Notes under the pieces: generated by a model
The model's database searches: none
What the model was told of the DNA's origin: nothing
Seen by the model: only the letters and a program-made list of their open reading frames with translations
Source of the DNA: DAIRVC01 sp036803025
GTDB taxonomy: Bacteria > Chloroflexota > Anaerolineae > Anaerolineales > E44-bin32
Direction of reading: 5' to 3'
Assembly: GCA_036803025.1 (NCBI GenBank)
Contig: DAIRVC010000094.1
Location: 1 to 10,365, forward strand
DNA: 10,365 nucleotides
Translations under genes and position numbers: made by a program
Shown here: positions 1-5,858 of the stretch, piece after piece
Layout: the number at the start of each line of letters is the position of its first letter
Position numbering within the stretch: position 1 is the first letter of the stretch

Positions 1-656
1 TCAGCGTCATGGAGGCGATGCGCGACGTCGGCGTCAAACGCGTCGTCCTGACCTCCTCCGGCGCGGTATACGGCGATCAAGCCGAGCAGCCCCTAGTTGA
101 ACAGGCCATCCCCAACCCGCGCTCGCCCTACGCCGTCTCCAAGCTGGCGGCCGAGTACTACGTCCGCACCATCGGCGGGCTGTGGGGGATCGAGACCGTC
201 GTCCTGCGCGTCTTCAACGCGTACGGGCCGGGGCAGTCCCTGCCGGCCGCCCACCCGCCGGTCGTCCCGCACTACTTGCGCCAGGCGGCGCGCGGCGGCA
301 CGGTGGTGATCCACGGCAAAGGGGACCAAACGCGCGACTTCGTCTACGTCGACGATGTCGTCGACGCCCTGGTGGCTGCCGCCACGGCGCCGAGCATCAA
401 CCGCCTGGTGATCAACATCGGCAGCGGCATCGAGACCAGCGTGCGTTCACTGGCCCAGAAGGCGCTCGAAGCCACCGGCGGCGATGCCACCTGGATCTTC
501 AAAGAGGATCAGGACCCCGGCCCGTCGCGCATGCGCGCTGACGTCGCGCTGGCCAAGAGCAAGCTCGGCTACACCCCGCGTGTGACGCTGGAGGAGGGCT
601 TGCGAACGATGATCGCCCGCGACCCGCGCTTCCAGCCTGCCAAGCCGGCCGAATAG
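1..656 (+). CDS. NAD-dependent epimerase/dehydratase, 3' part (5' end outside window)
   Basis: This is an extended short-chain dehydrogenase/reductase that acts on a nucleotide sugar, most like UDP-glucose 4-epimerases and related dehydratases in the cytoplasm. The frame is open to the left edge (Ser-Val before the first Met at base 9), so the gene starts upstream. About 100 residues are missing, including the Rossmann GxxGxxG motif. Numbering from the Met at base 9, the active-site strand VVLTSSGAVYGD covers residues 12-23, with Ser16/Ser17 beside the cofactor. The YxxxK catalytic pair is Tyr41 and Lys45 in SPYAVSK. The LRVFNAYGPG motif (66-75) and the RDFVYVDDVVDA segment (109-120) are typical of this family. 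The C-terminal part ends in the usual LGYTPRVTLEEGL substrate-domain motif. The substrate cannot be read from this fragment. The stop lies three bases from the end of the convergent guaB gene. Confidence 0.93.
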   Translation, partial: SVMEAMRDVGVKRVVLTSSGAVYGDQAEQPLVEQAIPNPRSPYAVSKLAAEYYVRTIGGLWGIETVVLRVFNAYGPGQSLPAAHPPVVPHYLRQAARGGTVVIHGKGDQTRDFVYVDDVVDALVAAATAPSINRLVINIGSGIETSVRSLAQKALEATGGDATWIFKEDQDPGPSRMRADVALAKSKLGYTPRVTLEEGLRTMIARDPRFQPAKPAE

Positions 657-659
657 CGC

Positions 660-2108
660 TCAGTCGAATCGGGTCACATCGTGCGGCCCGGACTCGCGCA
701 TCCCGGCGCCGGTCACGCGGATGAACTCGGCCCGCTCCCACAGTCCGGCAATCGTCTCCGCGCCGGCATAGGACATGCCCGAGCGCAGCCCGCCGATCAA
801 CTGGACCAGGATATCAGACACGGCGCCGCGATAAGGCACGACGGCCTCGACCCCCTCGGCCACGACCTCGCCCCACTCTCCCGGCTCGGGTTCGATGCCG
901 CGCTCGATCGTCCTGCGGTCGATATTGGCCGTCAGCGAAGCCATGCCGCGCACGATCTTGTACTTGCGCCCTTCGCGGATGACGGTCGCCCCCGGCGCTT
1001 CATCGGTCCCCGCCAGCACGCTGCCGACCATGACCGCGCTGGCCCCGGCCGCCAACGCCTTGGTCACATCCCCGGAATCGCGCAGCCCGCCGTCGGCAAT
1101 CAGCGGGATGCCGAGAGCCTGCGCCTTCTCGGCGCACTCCAGAATCGCCGTCAGCTGCGGCACGCCGAAGCCGGTCACCATGCGCGTCACGCAGATCGAA
1201 CCGGCGCCGATTCCGACCTTGACCGCCTGCGCGCCGGCGTCGGCCAGGTCATGCACACCCTCCGGCGTAGCCACGTTTCCGCCGATGACCGGCACGGCTG
1301 GGAACCGTTCGCGCAGCTGGCGCACCATCCGCAGGCAGTTCTCCGAGTGCCCGTGGGCGATGTCGACCACCAGGACATCCGCGCCCGCCTCAATGCAGCC
1401 GGCGGCTCGCTCCAATTCGCCGGCCCGGGCGCCGACCGCCGCGCCCACGCGCAGGCGTCCCTTCGGGTCCTTGGTCGCACGCGGATGCCGCTCGAGCTTG
1501 ATGATGTCCTGCGCCGTGACCAGCCCGCGCAGGTGATCGTGTCCGTCGACCAACGGCAGCTTCTCGACCCGGTGCGCGTGCAGCTGCCGGCGAGCTTCCT
1601 CCAGGTCGATGCCGGCCGAGACCGTGACCAACCGCTCCCTGGGCGTCATCACCGCGCGCACCGTCTGGCCGAGGTCTTCGGCGAAGAGCACATCCCGCCG
1701 CGTGACCATCCCCAGCAGTCGGCCGTCGCCGTCGACGACGACCAGCCCACCGATCCCGGCCGCCGTCATCGCTTCGCGCGCCTGGCCGACGGTCGCCTCG
1801 GGAGCGATCGTCTCCGGCGCCTCGACAATGTAGCCTTCGGCCCGCTTGACCCGGGCCACTTCGGCCACCTGGCGCTCGACGGTCATGAAACGGTGGATCA
1901 CCCCCAGCCCGCCGGCCTGTGCCAAGGCGATGGCCATGGCCGATTCGGTGACCGTGTCCATGTTGGCGCTGAGGATCGGGATCGCCAGCGGGAAGCCCGG
2001 CGCCAGCGTGGTGTCCGTCGATACATCACCGCGGCTGGCCACGCGCGAATGGCGCGGTACGAGCAGCACGTCGTCGAACGTCAGGCCGATCGATGAGCGC
2101 AGGCGCAT
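660..2108 (-). CDS. guaB: Inosine-5'-monophosphate dehydrogenase family protein with tandem CBS domains
   Basis: The likely reaction is NAD-dependent oxidation of IMP to XMP, the first committed step of GMP synthesis, in the cytoplasm. From the ATG at 2108 the protein has 482 residues, the normal bacterial IMPDH length. Visible landmarks are the N-terminal LTFDDVLLVPRHS (9-21), SANMDTVTE (48-56), two CBS domains (about 95-205), the NAD-contact segment DIAHGHS (249-255) and GGNVATPEG (276-284). The catalytic loop GIGAGSICVTRM has Cys306 and Thr308; DGGLRDSGD (339-347) and the C-terminal AEFIRVTGAGMRESGPHDV follow. The mobile flap (about 388-426) is unusual: it reads GMASLTANIDRR and then an acidic, Pro-rich stretch, with no Arg-Tyr pair. 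A CBS-containing GMP reductase of the GuaB1 kind is the main alternative. The ATG at 2108 is preferred over one at 2138 because AGGAGGT lies six bases before it and homology begins there. The gene is third after the regulator/NTase pair and may also have its own promoter. Confidence 0.92.
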   Translation of the reverse strand: MRLRSSIGLTFDDVLLVPRHSRVASRGDVSTDTTLAPGFPLAIPILSANMDTVTESAMAIALAQAGGLGVIHRFMTVERQVAEVARVKRAEGYIVEAPETIAPEATVGQAREAMTAAGIGGLVVVDGDGRLLGMVTRRDVLFAEDLGQTVRAVMTPRERLVTVSAGIDLEEARRQLHAHRVEKLPLVDGHDHLRGLVTAQDIIKLERHPRATKDPKGRLRVGAAVGARAGELERAAGCIEAGADVLVVDIAHGHSENCLRMVRQLRERFPAVPVIGGNVATPEGVHDLADAGAQAVKVGIGAGSICVTRMVTGFGVPQLTAILECAEKAQALGIPLIADGGLRDSGDVTKALAAGASAVMVGSVLAGTDEAPGATVIREGRKYKIVRGMASLTANIDRRTIERGIEPEPGEWGEVVAEGVEAVVPYRGAVSDILVQLIGGLRSGMSYAGAETIAGLWERAEFIRVTGAGMRESGPHDVTRFD

Positions 2109-2114
2109 CGCCCC

Positions 2115-2121
2115 ACCTCCT
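2115..2121 (-). promoter_or_regulatory. Shine-Dalgarno site that fixes the guaB start
   Basis: On the minus strand AGGAGGT ends six bases before the ATG at 2108. This strong site supports a 482-residue guaB product. A reading from the in-frame ATG at 2138 would only add ten unconserved residues. Confidence 0.85.
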
Positions 2122-2131
2122 GAGTCTGAGC

Positions 2132-2156
2132 GCCCCACATGAGCCGATGTCGGGGC
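2132..2156 (-). promoter_or_regulatory. Hairpin in the leader between the NTase-fold gene and guaB
   Basis: GCCCC-ACAT and ATGT-C-GGGGC form a nine-base-pair stem with one bulged base and a six-base loop (2141-2146). It fills about half of the 52-base gap before guaB. No T-tract follows on either strand, so it is not a classical intrinsic terminator. It could limit read-through from the upstream pair, protect the guaB message, or be chance in GC-rich DNA. Confidence 0.3.
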
Positions 2157-2160
2157 AGCG

Positions 2161-2706
2161 TCAACGTCGAGCCGCCGCCTCCAGCTGGGGGCGGATTTCC
2201 TGGAACTCGCGCCGTCTTCCGACCAATCGAGACCATTGTTCGACCTCTCTCAGATCGATCGACTGCGACTGGGCGACCAGGATCGCCTGGGCCAGCCCTT
2301 GCCGATCCCCCCAGTGGTAGTAGGTCGCCAATCTGTCCTTGACGCAATCGGTCGGAGAAACCAGTTTGAGTGTGCCTGTTGCGAAAGTCATTTCGGCGAT
2401 CGAGCCGACGGGTTCGGCACCCACCGCCAAAGGGCCGGGCGGGAACTCCACGATGAATGGGGAATCCGGATGACGGAAGTGGCGATCGGCCTCGCGAAAC
2501 CCAATCAGGCTCAGCACTTCACGGATCCTGCCCCGCCGGACATGCTGCGCGTTCACCAGGTCGATATTCCCCGAGACATAGGCGCCGTGGGTGTAGATCC
2601 CGACCGCCGCGCCGCCGGAGAGGATGACCTCCACCCCGTGTGCGGCAAGGTGAGACTGCACGTAGGCGGCAACTTCGGCTTGCGACATCGCGCCGATCGA
2701 TTTCAC
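2161..2706 (-). CDS. Nucleotidyltransferase-fold protein (AbiEii/MNT-like) paired with a winged-helix regulator
   Basis: The protein has 181 residues from a GTG start whose GTGA overlaps the TGA of the preceding regulator. An ATG at residue 7 (2688) is the alternative start. Residues 28-50 read ILSGGAAVGIYTHGAYVSGNIDL, which matches the GG-x(n)-S-x-D-x-D core of DNA polymerase beta-type nucleotidyltransferases in the AbiEii/DUF6036-like group. The first metal-binding Asp position is Asn47, while Asp49 is kept. The next acidic position may be Glu87 in FIVEFPPGP. A second conserved-looking block, SPTDCVKDRLATYYHWGDRQGLAQAILVA (117-145), is characteristic of small NTase-like proteins found next to winged-helix partners. 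There is no signal peptide or membrane segment. The substrate is unknown. It could be a toxin-like transferase, a housekeeping modifier or a catalytically weakened sensor. Local GC is lower than in flanking genes. Confidence 0.72.
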   Translation of the reverse strand: MKSIGAMSQAEVAAYVQSHLAAHGVEVILSGGAAVGIYTHGAYVSGNIDLVNAQHVRRGRIREVLSLIGFREADRHFRHPDSPFIVEFPPGPLAVGAEPVGSIAEMTFATGTLKLVSPTDCVKDRLATYYHWGDRQGLAQAILVAQSQSIDLREVEQWSRLVGRRREFQEIRPQLEAAARR

Positions 2707-3032
2707 AACGGCTTTCCCCGGCGCCTGGGCCTTCGGCGGTTGAGGAGCAGGCCTTCCTGAACATCGGAAGGATAGAACGAGATCGCCTTGTCCAGAAGGG
2801 CGGTCAGTTCCTTCAGGAACGGGTAGCGTGGATCGAAGGTGTACAGTCTCGTTCGACCCGCGGGTCGCCCGGCAAGCAGGCCCCCGCCTTCGAGCCGATC
2901 CATCTGTTTCTGGATCGGAGCCAGGTCGGTCTCATAGAATTTGGCGATTTGGCGCGCGTAGCCCTCTCCCCGGGACCTCAGGAAAACGAGGACTCGCTCT
3001 CGGCTTCGCGAACCCAGTAGCGGCTCAAGCAT
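2703..3032 (-). CDS. Small winged helix-turn-helix transcriptional regulator
   Basis: The protein has 109 residues. It opens with LLGSRSRERVLVFLRSRGEGYARQIAKFY, the start of an ArsR/MarR-like winged helix. The helix-turn-helix is about residues 25-53 (YARQIAKFYETDLAPIQKQMDRLEGGGLL) and the wing is GRTRLYTFDPRYPFLKE (59-75). There are no ArsR-type metal-binding cysteines and no ligand domain. A basic C-terminal tail (NRRRPRRRGK, about 98-107) follows a short helix. The ATG at 3032 has a purine-rich GGAGGGAGG stretch directly before it. The gene is first in its leftward unit and is coupled to the NTase-fold gene by a four-base overlap. The palindrome over its promoter suggests that it represses itself and its partner. 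The family assignment is from motif reading; the DNA target is inferred. Confidence 0.8.
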   Translation of the reverse strand: MLEPLLGSRSRERVLVFLRSRGEGYARQIAKFYETDLAPIQKQMDRLEGGGLLAGRPAGRTRLYTFDPRYPFLKELTALLDKAISFYPSDVQEGLLLNRRRPRRRGKPL

Positions 3033-3055
3033 CCTCCCTCCCTTCCAGTTCCGCT

Positions 3056-3061
3056 TGACCT
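3056..3061. promoter_or_regulatory. Third TGACCT half-site in the leader
   Basis: This TGACCT is a direct repeat of the left arm of the palindrome, 21 bp away and therefore on the same DNA face. It could be an auxiliary site for cooperative binding. A six-base match alone is weak; the spacing and location make it worth listing. Confidence 0.4.
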
Positions 3062-3075
3062 ATTAAAGCGGTCGT

Positions 3076-3096
3076 ATGACCTTATTTATAGGTCAT
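3076..3096. promoter_or_regulatory. Palindromic operator overlapping the leftward promoter
   Basis: ATGACCT and AGGTCAT are perfect seven-base inverted arms around a seven-base AT spacer. The palindrome touches the end of the -10 box and covers the predicted start site, a classic repressor position. Another TGACCT half-site lies at 3056-3061, exactly 21 bases (two helical turns) from the one at 3077-3082. The winged-helix protein encoded just downstream is the obvious candidate ligand; this is inference. Confidence 0.65.
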
Positions 3097-3103
3097 TATA
3101 CCA
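3095..3103 (-). promoter_or_regulatory. Extended -10 promoter for the regulator/NTase pair
   Basis: The minus strand reads TG-G-TATAAT, a perfect -10 hexamer (3100-3095) with the TGn extension. No good -35 lies 16-18 bases upstream, which fits an extended -10 promoter. A start near base 3088 would give a leader of about 56 bases. It sits in an AT-rich island inside otherwise GC-rich DNA. Confidence 0.7.
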
Positions 3104-3159
3104 CAGCCGCGTGCTGGACACGCCCCCCCGGAAAGGCAAGCGACTCGCCCGCCCGAGAG

Positions 3160-3183
3160 CCCGGCGGGGTAGCCCCGCCCGGG
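3160..3183. repeat. GC-rich hairpin in the divergent intergenic region
   Basis: CCCGGCGGGG, the loop TAG, and CCCCGCCCGGG pair as a ten-base stem with one bulge. No T-tract follows. The ten bases TAGCCCCGCC (3170-3179) recur on the opposite strand in a perfect hairpin at 7265-7285, so this may be a member of a REP-like family. It lies upstream of both divergent promoters. Confidence 0.45.
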
Positions 3184-3208
3184 TGGTGCCCGGCCGCCGG
3201 CAAGCAGG

Positions 3209-3214
3209 TACAAT
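3209..3214 (+). promoter_or_regulatory. -10 box for the rightward operon, possibly leaderless
   Basis: TACAAT differs from TATAAT at one base. It ends so that the expected start, seven bases on, is the G of the GTG at 3221. There is no convincing Shine-Dalgarno site before that GTG, and no good -35. Together these fit a leaderless transcript. Confidence 0.5.
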
Positions 3215-3220
3215 CCCGGC

Positions 3221-3844
3221 GTGACCCGCCCTGACCGGCTGCCGCGCAGCTTCTTCGCCCGTCCAACCCTGACCGTCGCCCGCCGCCTGCTTGGGCAGCG
3301 CCTGGTGCGCCTCGAGCCCGACGGCACGCGCCTCTCCGGCCTGATCGCGGAGGCCGAAGCCTACATCGGCGTCGAGGACCTGGGCTGCCACGCCCACGTC
3401 GGCCGCACCGCGCGCAACGAGGTGATGTGGGGCCCGCCCGGCCACGCCTATGTCTACTTCACCTACGGCATGCACTGGATGCTCAACGTCGTCACCGAGG
3501 CCGACGGCAAGCCGTCGGCCGTGCTCCTGCGCGCCGTGCTGCCGCTCGAGGGCCTGAGCCGCATCCGCCGCCGCAGGGCGGGCCAGCCGCCATCGGCCTG
3601 GACCGACGGCCCGGCCAAACTGACCCGGGCGTTCGCCATCGACCGCCGCCTGAACGGGCATGACCTGTGCGCGCCCGGCGCCCGGCTGTTCATCGAACGC
3701 CGCCCGCCCGTGCGCGATTCGATCGTGTCGATCGGGCCGCGCGTGGGGTTATACACCGTGCCGGAGCCGTGGAAGAGCAAGCCCTGGCGCTTCCGCATCC
3801 GGCCGGATCAGGCCATCTCCCTCGCCAAGGAGGCCCAGCCATGA
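3221..3844 (+). CDS. aag: Alkyladenine (3-methyladenine) DNA glycosylase, AAG/MPG family
   Basis: This enzyme starts base-excision repair by cutting the N-glycosidic bond of alkylated or deaminated purines such as 3-methyladenine and hypoxanthine. The 207-residue length is normal for bacterial members. The N-terminus LPRSFFARPTLTVARRLLG (7-25) is typical. The catalytic segment AEAEAYIG places Glu46 and Tyr48 where human AAG has Glu125 and Tyr127, and His57 matches His136. YVYFTYGMHWMLNVV (77-91) supplies Tyr79, Tyr82 (the intercalating Tyr162 equivalent) and Asn89 (Asn169). The substrate residues are therefore all present. The start is GTG at 3221, chosen because homology begins there. It is the first gene of the rightward operon and overlaps fabI by ATGA. 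Its promoter appears to be the TACAAT box at 3209. Confidence 0.95.
   Translation: MTRPDRLPRSFFARPTLTVARRLLGQRLVRLEPDGTRLSGLIAEAEAYIGVEDLGCHAHVGRTARNEVMWGPPGHAYVYFTYGMHWMLNVVTEADGKPSAVLLRAVLPLEGLSRIRRRRAGQPPSAWTDGPAKLTRAFAIDRRLNGHDLCAPGARLFIERRPPVRDSIVSIGPRVGLYTVPEPWKSKPWRFRIRPDQAISLAKEAQP
3827..3833 (+). promoter_or_regulatory. Shine-Dalgarno site that fixes the fabI start
   Basis: AAGGAGG lies seven bases before the ATG at 3841, inside the last codons of the glycosylase gene. It shows that fabI starts here. The long in-frame extension back to 3667 is only open reading frame inside the upstream gene. Confidence 0.88.
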
Positions 3845-4644
3845 GCTTGCTGCAAGGCAAGACCGCCCTGATCTTCGGGGTGGCCAATGACCACTCGATC
3901 GCCTGGGGCATCGCCCGCGCCATGCACGCCCACGGCGCCCGCCTGGCGTTCTCCTACGCCGGGCCGGCGCTGGAGCGGCGCGTCCGCCCGCTGGCTGAGA
4001 GCGTCGGGGCGACCTTTGTCGAACCGTGTGACGTGACCAGCGACGCAGACATCCAGGCCGTATTCTCCAAAGCCGCTGAACGGCTGACCTCGATCGATAT
4101 CCTGGTGCACGCCATCGCCTTCGCCGGGCGTGACGAACTCCTTCGCCCGTACTATCACACCGGGCGGGAGGCCTTCCGGGTGGCGATGGATATTAGCGTC
4201 TACTCATTCACTGCCCTGGCGCGGGCGGCGCAGCCGCTCATGCCCGCCGGCGGCTCGATGATGACCCTGACCTACTACGGCGCGCAGAAGGTCGTGCGCA
4301 ACTACAACGTCATGGGGGTAGCCAAGGCGGCACTGGAGGCCTCCACCCGCTACCTGGCCGCCGACTTCGGCCCGCAAGGCATCCGGGTCAACGCCATCTC
4401 GGCCGGGCCGATTCGGACGCTCTCGGCGGCGGGCGTTTCCGGTTTCAAGCGCATGTACCGCCAGTTCGCCGACATGGCTCCCTTGCGCCGCAACGTCACG
4501 CCCGAGGACGTCGGCGGTACCGCCGTCTGGCTGGCCTCCGATCTGTCCGCTGGAGTCACCGGCGAGATCATCTTCGTCGACTCGGGCTACAATATCCTCG
4601 GCGTCCCGGATCTGCCGGAGGGCGAGCGTCCACAAGAAGGTTGA
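3841..4644 (+). CDS. fabI: Enoyl-[acyl-carrier-protein] reductase FabI
   Basis: This enzyme carries out NADH-dependent reduction of trans-2-enoyl-ACP, the last step of each round of type II fatty-acid synthesis, in the cytoplasm. The protein has 267 residues, close to E. coli FabI (262). The divergent-SDR nucleotide motif G-V-A-N-D-x-S-I-A-W-G covers 13-23. The catalytic YNVMGVAK places Tyr155 and Lys162 in the FabI-specific Y-x6-K spacing, with Tyr145 in TYYGAQK matching the second conserved tyrosine. The C-terminal GVTGEIIFVDSGYNI (238-252) is typical. The position matching E. coli Gly93, where changes affect triclosan binding, is Ala93 in HAIAFAG. Natural FabIs such as the Staphylococcus enzyme also have Ala there, so resistance cannot be inferred. 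It overlaps the glycosylase stop (ATGA) and is seven bases from the cyclase gene, so the three are probably co-transcribed and translationally coupled. Confidence 0.96.
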   Translation: MSLLQGKTALIFGVANDHSIAWGIARAMHAHGARLAFSYAGPALERRVRPLAESVGATFVEPCDVTSDADIQAVFSKAAERLTSIDILVHAIAFAGRDELLRPYYHTGREAFRVAMDISVYSFTALARAAQPLMPAGGSMMTLTYYGAQKVVRNYNVMGVAKAALEASTRYLAADFGPQGIRVNAISAGPIRTLSAAGVSGFKRMYRQFADMAPLRRNVTPEDVGGTAVWLASDLSAGVTGEIIFVDSGYNILGVPDLPEGERPQEG

Positions 4645-4651
4645 GGCGCGC

Positions 4652-5809
4652 GTGGAATTCCGCCAGCGAATGCGCCGAGCGTTCCTGCCTCGATCCGATC
4701 CCGACTTCCTTCCCTGGCGTGTTCAGGTCGGCCGGAGCCTGGCGGCGGTCGTGGCCTCCGGCCTGACGATCTGGCTGTTGGTCGAGGTGATCCCGCGCCT
4801 GCAGGGCCGATCGGCCTTCACCCCGGCTGACCGCCCGGCGCTGGGCGTGCTGGCCACCGCGCTGCTCTCGTGCCTGGCGGCGTTCCTGCTCCTTCATCGG
4901 CGTCATCCGCTCTCGGCCGGATACGTGCTCAGCCTGGCGCTGCTGGCGACCATGATCGCCGTCGCCATCCAGCACCCGGCCTGGCTGTTCCTGAGCAGCC
5001 TCCTTCTCCCGCTGGCGGTGCTCACCGCCGGCACATTGATCGGCGAAGCGCCGGCCTACTTGATCGCCGCGGTGGCCAGCCTGACCATCCTGCCCATCTG
5101 GATCAGCGTCGGCCCGACGCTCGCGCCGGGGACACCGCTCTCCAGCCCGGCGGCCGGGATCACCTTCGTCACCAGCCAGGTGGTCCTGTGCTTCGGTACG
5201 GCGCTGACCCTGCACGCCTTCAGCGCCCAACTGCAGCGCACCATCACCGGCTTGCGTCATCAAGCGGAGCACATGTCCGAGATGGCGCATACCGACCCGG
5301 TGACCGGGCTGGCCAATCGGCGCCAGCTGCTCGACCAGCTCGAACGCGAGTTCACGCGCGCCCGCCGCTACCGCCGGCCGCTTTCGGTCGTCTATCTGGA
5401 CCTGGACGGCTTCAAGGCGATCAACGATCGCTTCGGCCACTTGTTCGGCGACGATGTCCTGCTCAACGTCGCCACGACCATCCGGTCGGTCTTGCGCTCG
5501 GCCGACCTGTTGGCCCGGCTGGGCGGCGACGAGTTCGCCATCGTGCTGCCTGAGACCGCGCTCGACGGCGCCGAGAAGGTGGCCGGCAAGCTGCACCGCG
5601 CGCTGGCCTCGTACAGCCAGCGCCTCAGCCCGGCCGTCACCGGCCTATCCTGCTGCGCCGGGGTGGCCCAGCTGCGTGAGAGCGACGCCTCGATCGACGA
5701 CTTGCTCGACCGGGCCGATCGGGCGCTCTACATGGCCAAGAGCCTGCATCCCGGCACGACCATCAGCGAGAAGACCCTCGAGACGTGGAAGCAGCCGGGG
5801 CCGCCATAG
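4652..5809 (+). CDS. Membrane-anchored GGDEF diguanylate cyclase
   Basis: This protein makes cyclic di-GMP from two GTP. It has 385 residues from a GTG at 4652; an ATG at residue 7 is the alternative. About six hydrophobic segments occupy residues 31-190 (near 31-48, 64-81, 88-106, 110-131, 134-154 and 169-189), forming an integral-membrane sensor of no family I can name. A short linker helix (190-212) leads into the GGDEF domain: DPVTGLANRRQL (215-226), DLDGFKAINDRFGH (250-263) with metal ligand Asp250, and the intact signature GGDEF at 291-295. An RxxD inhibitory site (Arg282-Asp285) precedes GGDEF by five residues, so product feedback is expected. No EAL, PAS or receiver domain is present. 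The Shine-Dalgarno TGAGG contains the TGA stop of fabI, which suggests coupled translation. Its input signal is unknown. Confidence 0.94.
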   Translation: MEFRQRMRRAFLPRSDPDFLPWRVQVGRSLAAVVASGLTIWLLVEVIPRLQGRSAFTPADRPALGVLATALLSCLAAFLLLHRRHPLSAGYVLSLALLATMIAVAIQHPAWLFLSSLLLPLAVLTAGTLIGEAPAYLIAAVASLTILPIWISVGPTLAPGTPLSSPAAGITFVTSQVVLCFGTALTLHAFSAQLQRTITGLRHQAEHMSEMAHTDPVTGLANRRQLLDQLEREFTRARRYRRPLSVVYLDLDGFKAINDRFGHLFGDDVLLNVATTIRSVLRSADLLARLGGDEFAIVLPETALDGAEKVAGKLHRALASYSQRLSPAVTGLSCCAGVAQLRESDASIDDLLDRADRALYMAKSLHPGTTISEKTLETWKQPGPP

Positions 5810-5858
5810 TCGAGCGCCCGGCCCGGCTCACTGGCCGTCCGCCACGCGGAGTCGAACG

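Noticed and set aside
681..2096. Plus-strand open frame of 471 codons opposite guaB
   Set aside because: It mirrors the IMPDH gene, has low-complexity Arg/His/Asp-rich translation and no recognisable motif.
3667..3840. N-terminal extension of FabI by 58 residues
   Set aside because: It lies inside the glycosylase gene in another frame. AAGGAGG and FabI homology both point to the ATG at 3841.
4117..4128. Triclosan resistance from Ala at the Gly93 position of FabI
   Set aside because: Ala at this position is natural in triclosan-sensitive enzymes such as the Staphylococcus aureus FabI, so it predicts nothing by itself.
4568..5596. Minus-strand open frame of 342 codons opposite the cyclase
   Set aside because: Its translation is Gln/Arg/Gly/Asp-rich without motifs, and the opposite strand has an intact GGDEF protein.
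5454..5858. Long N-terminal extension of the YjbQ protein
   Set aside because: It overlaps the GGDEF domain in another frame and is Arg/Ser/Pro-rich. A ribosome site precedes the ATG at 5859.
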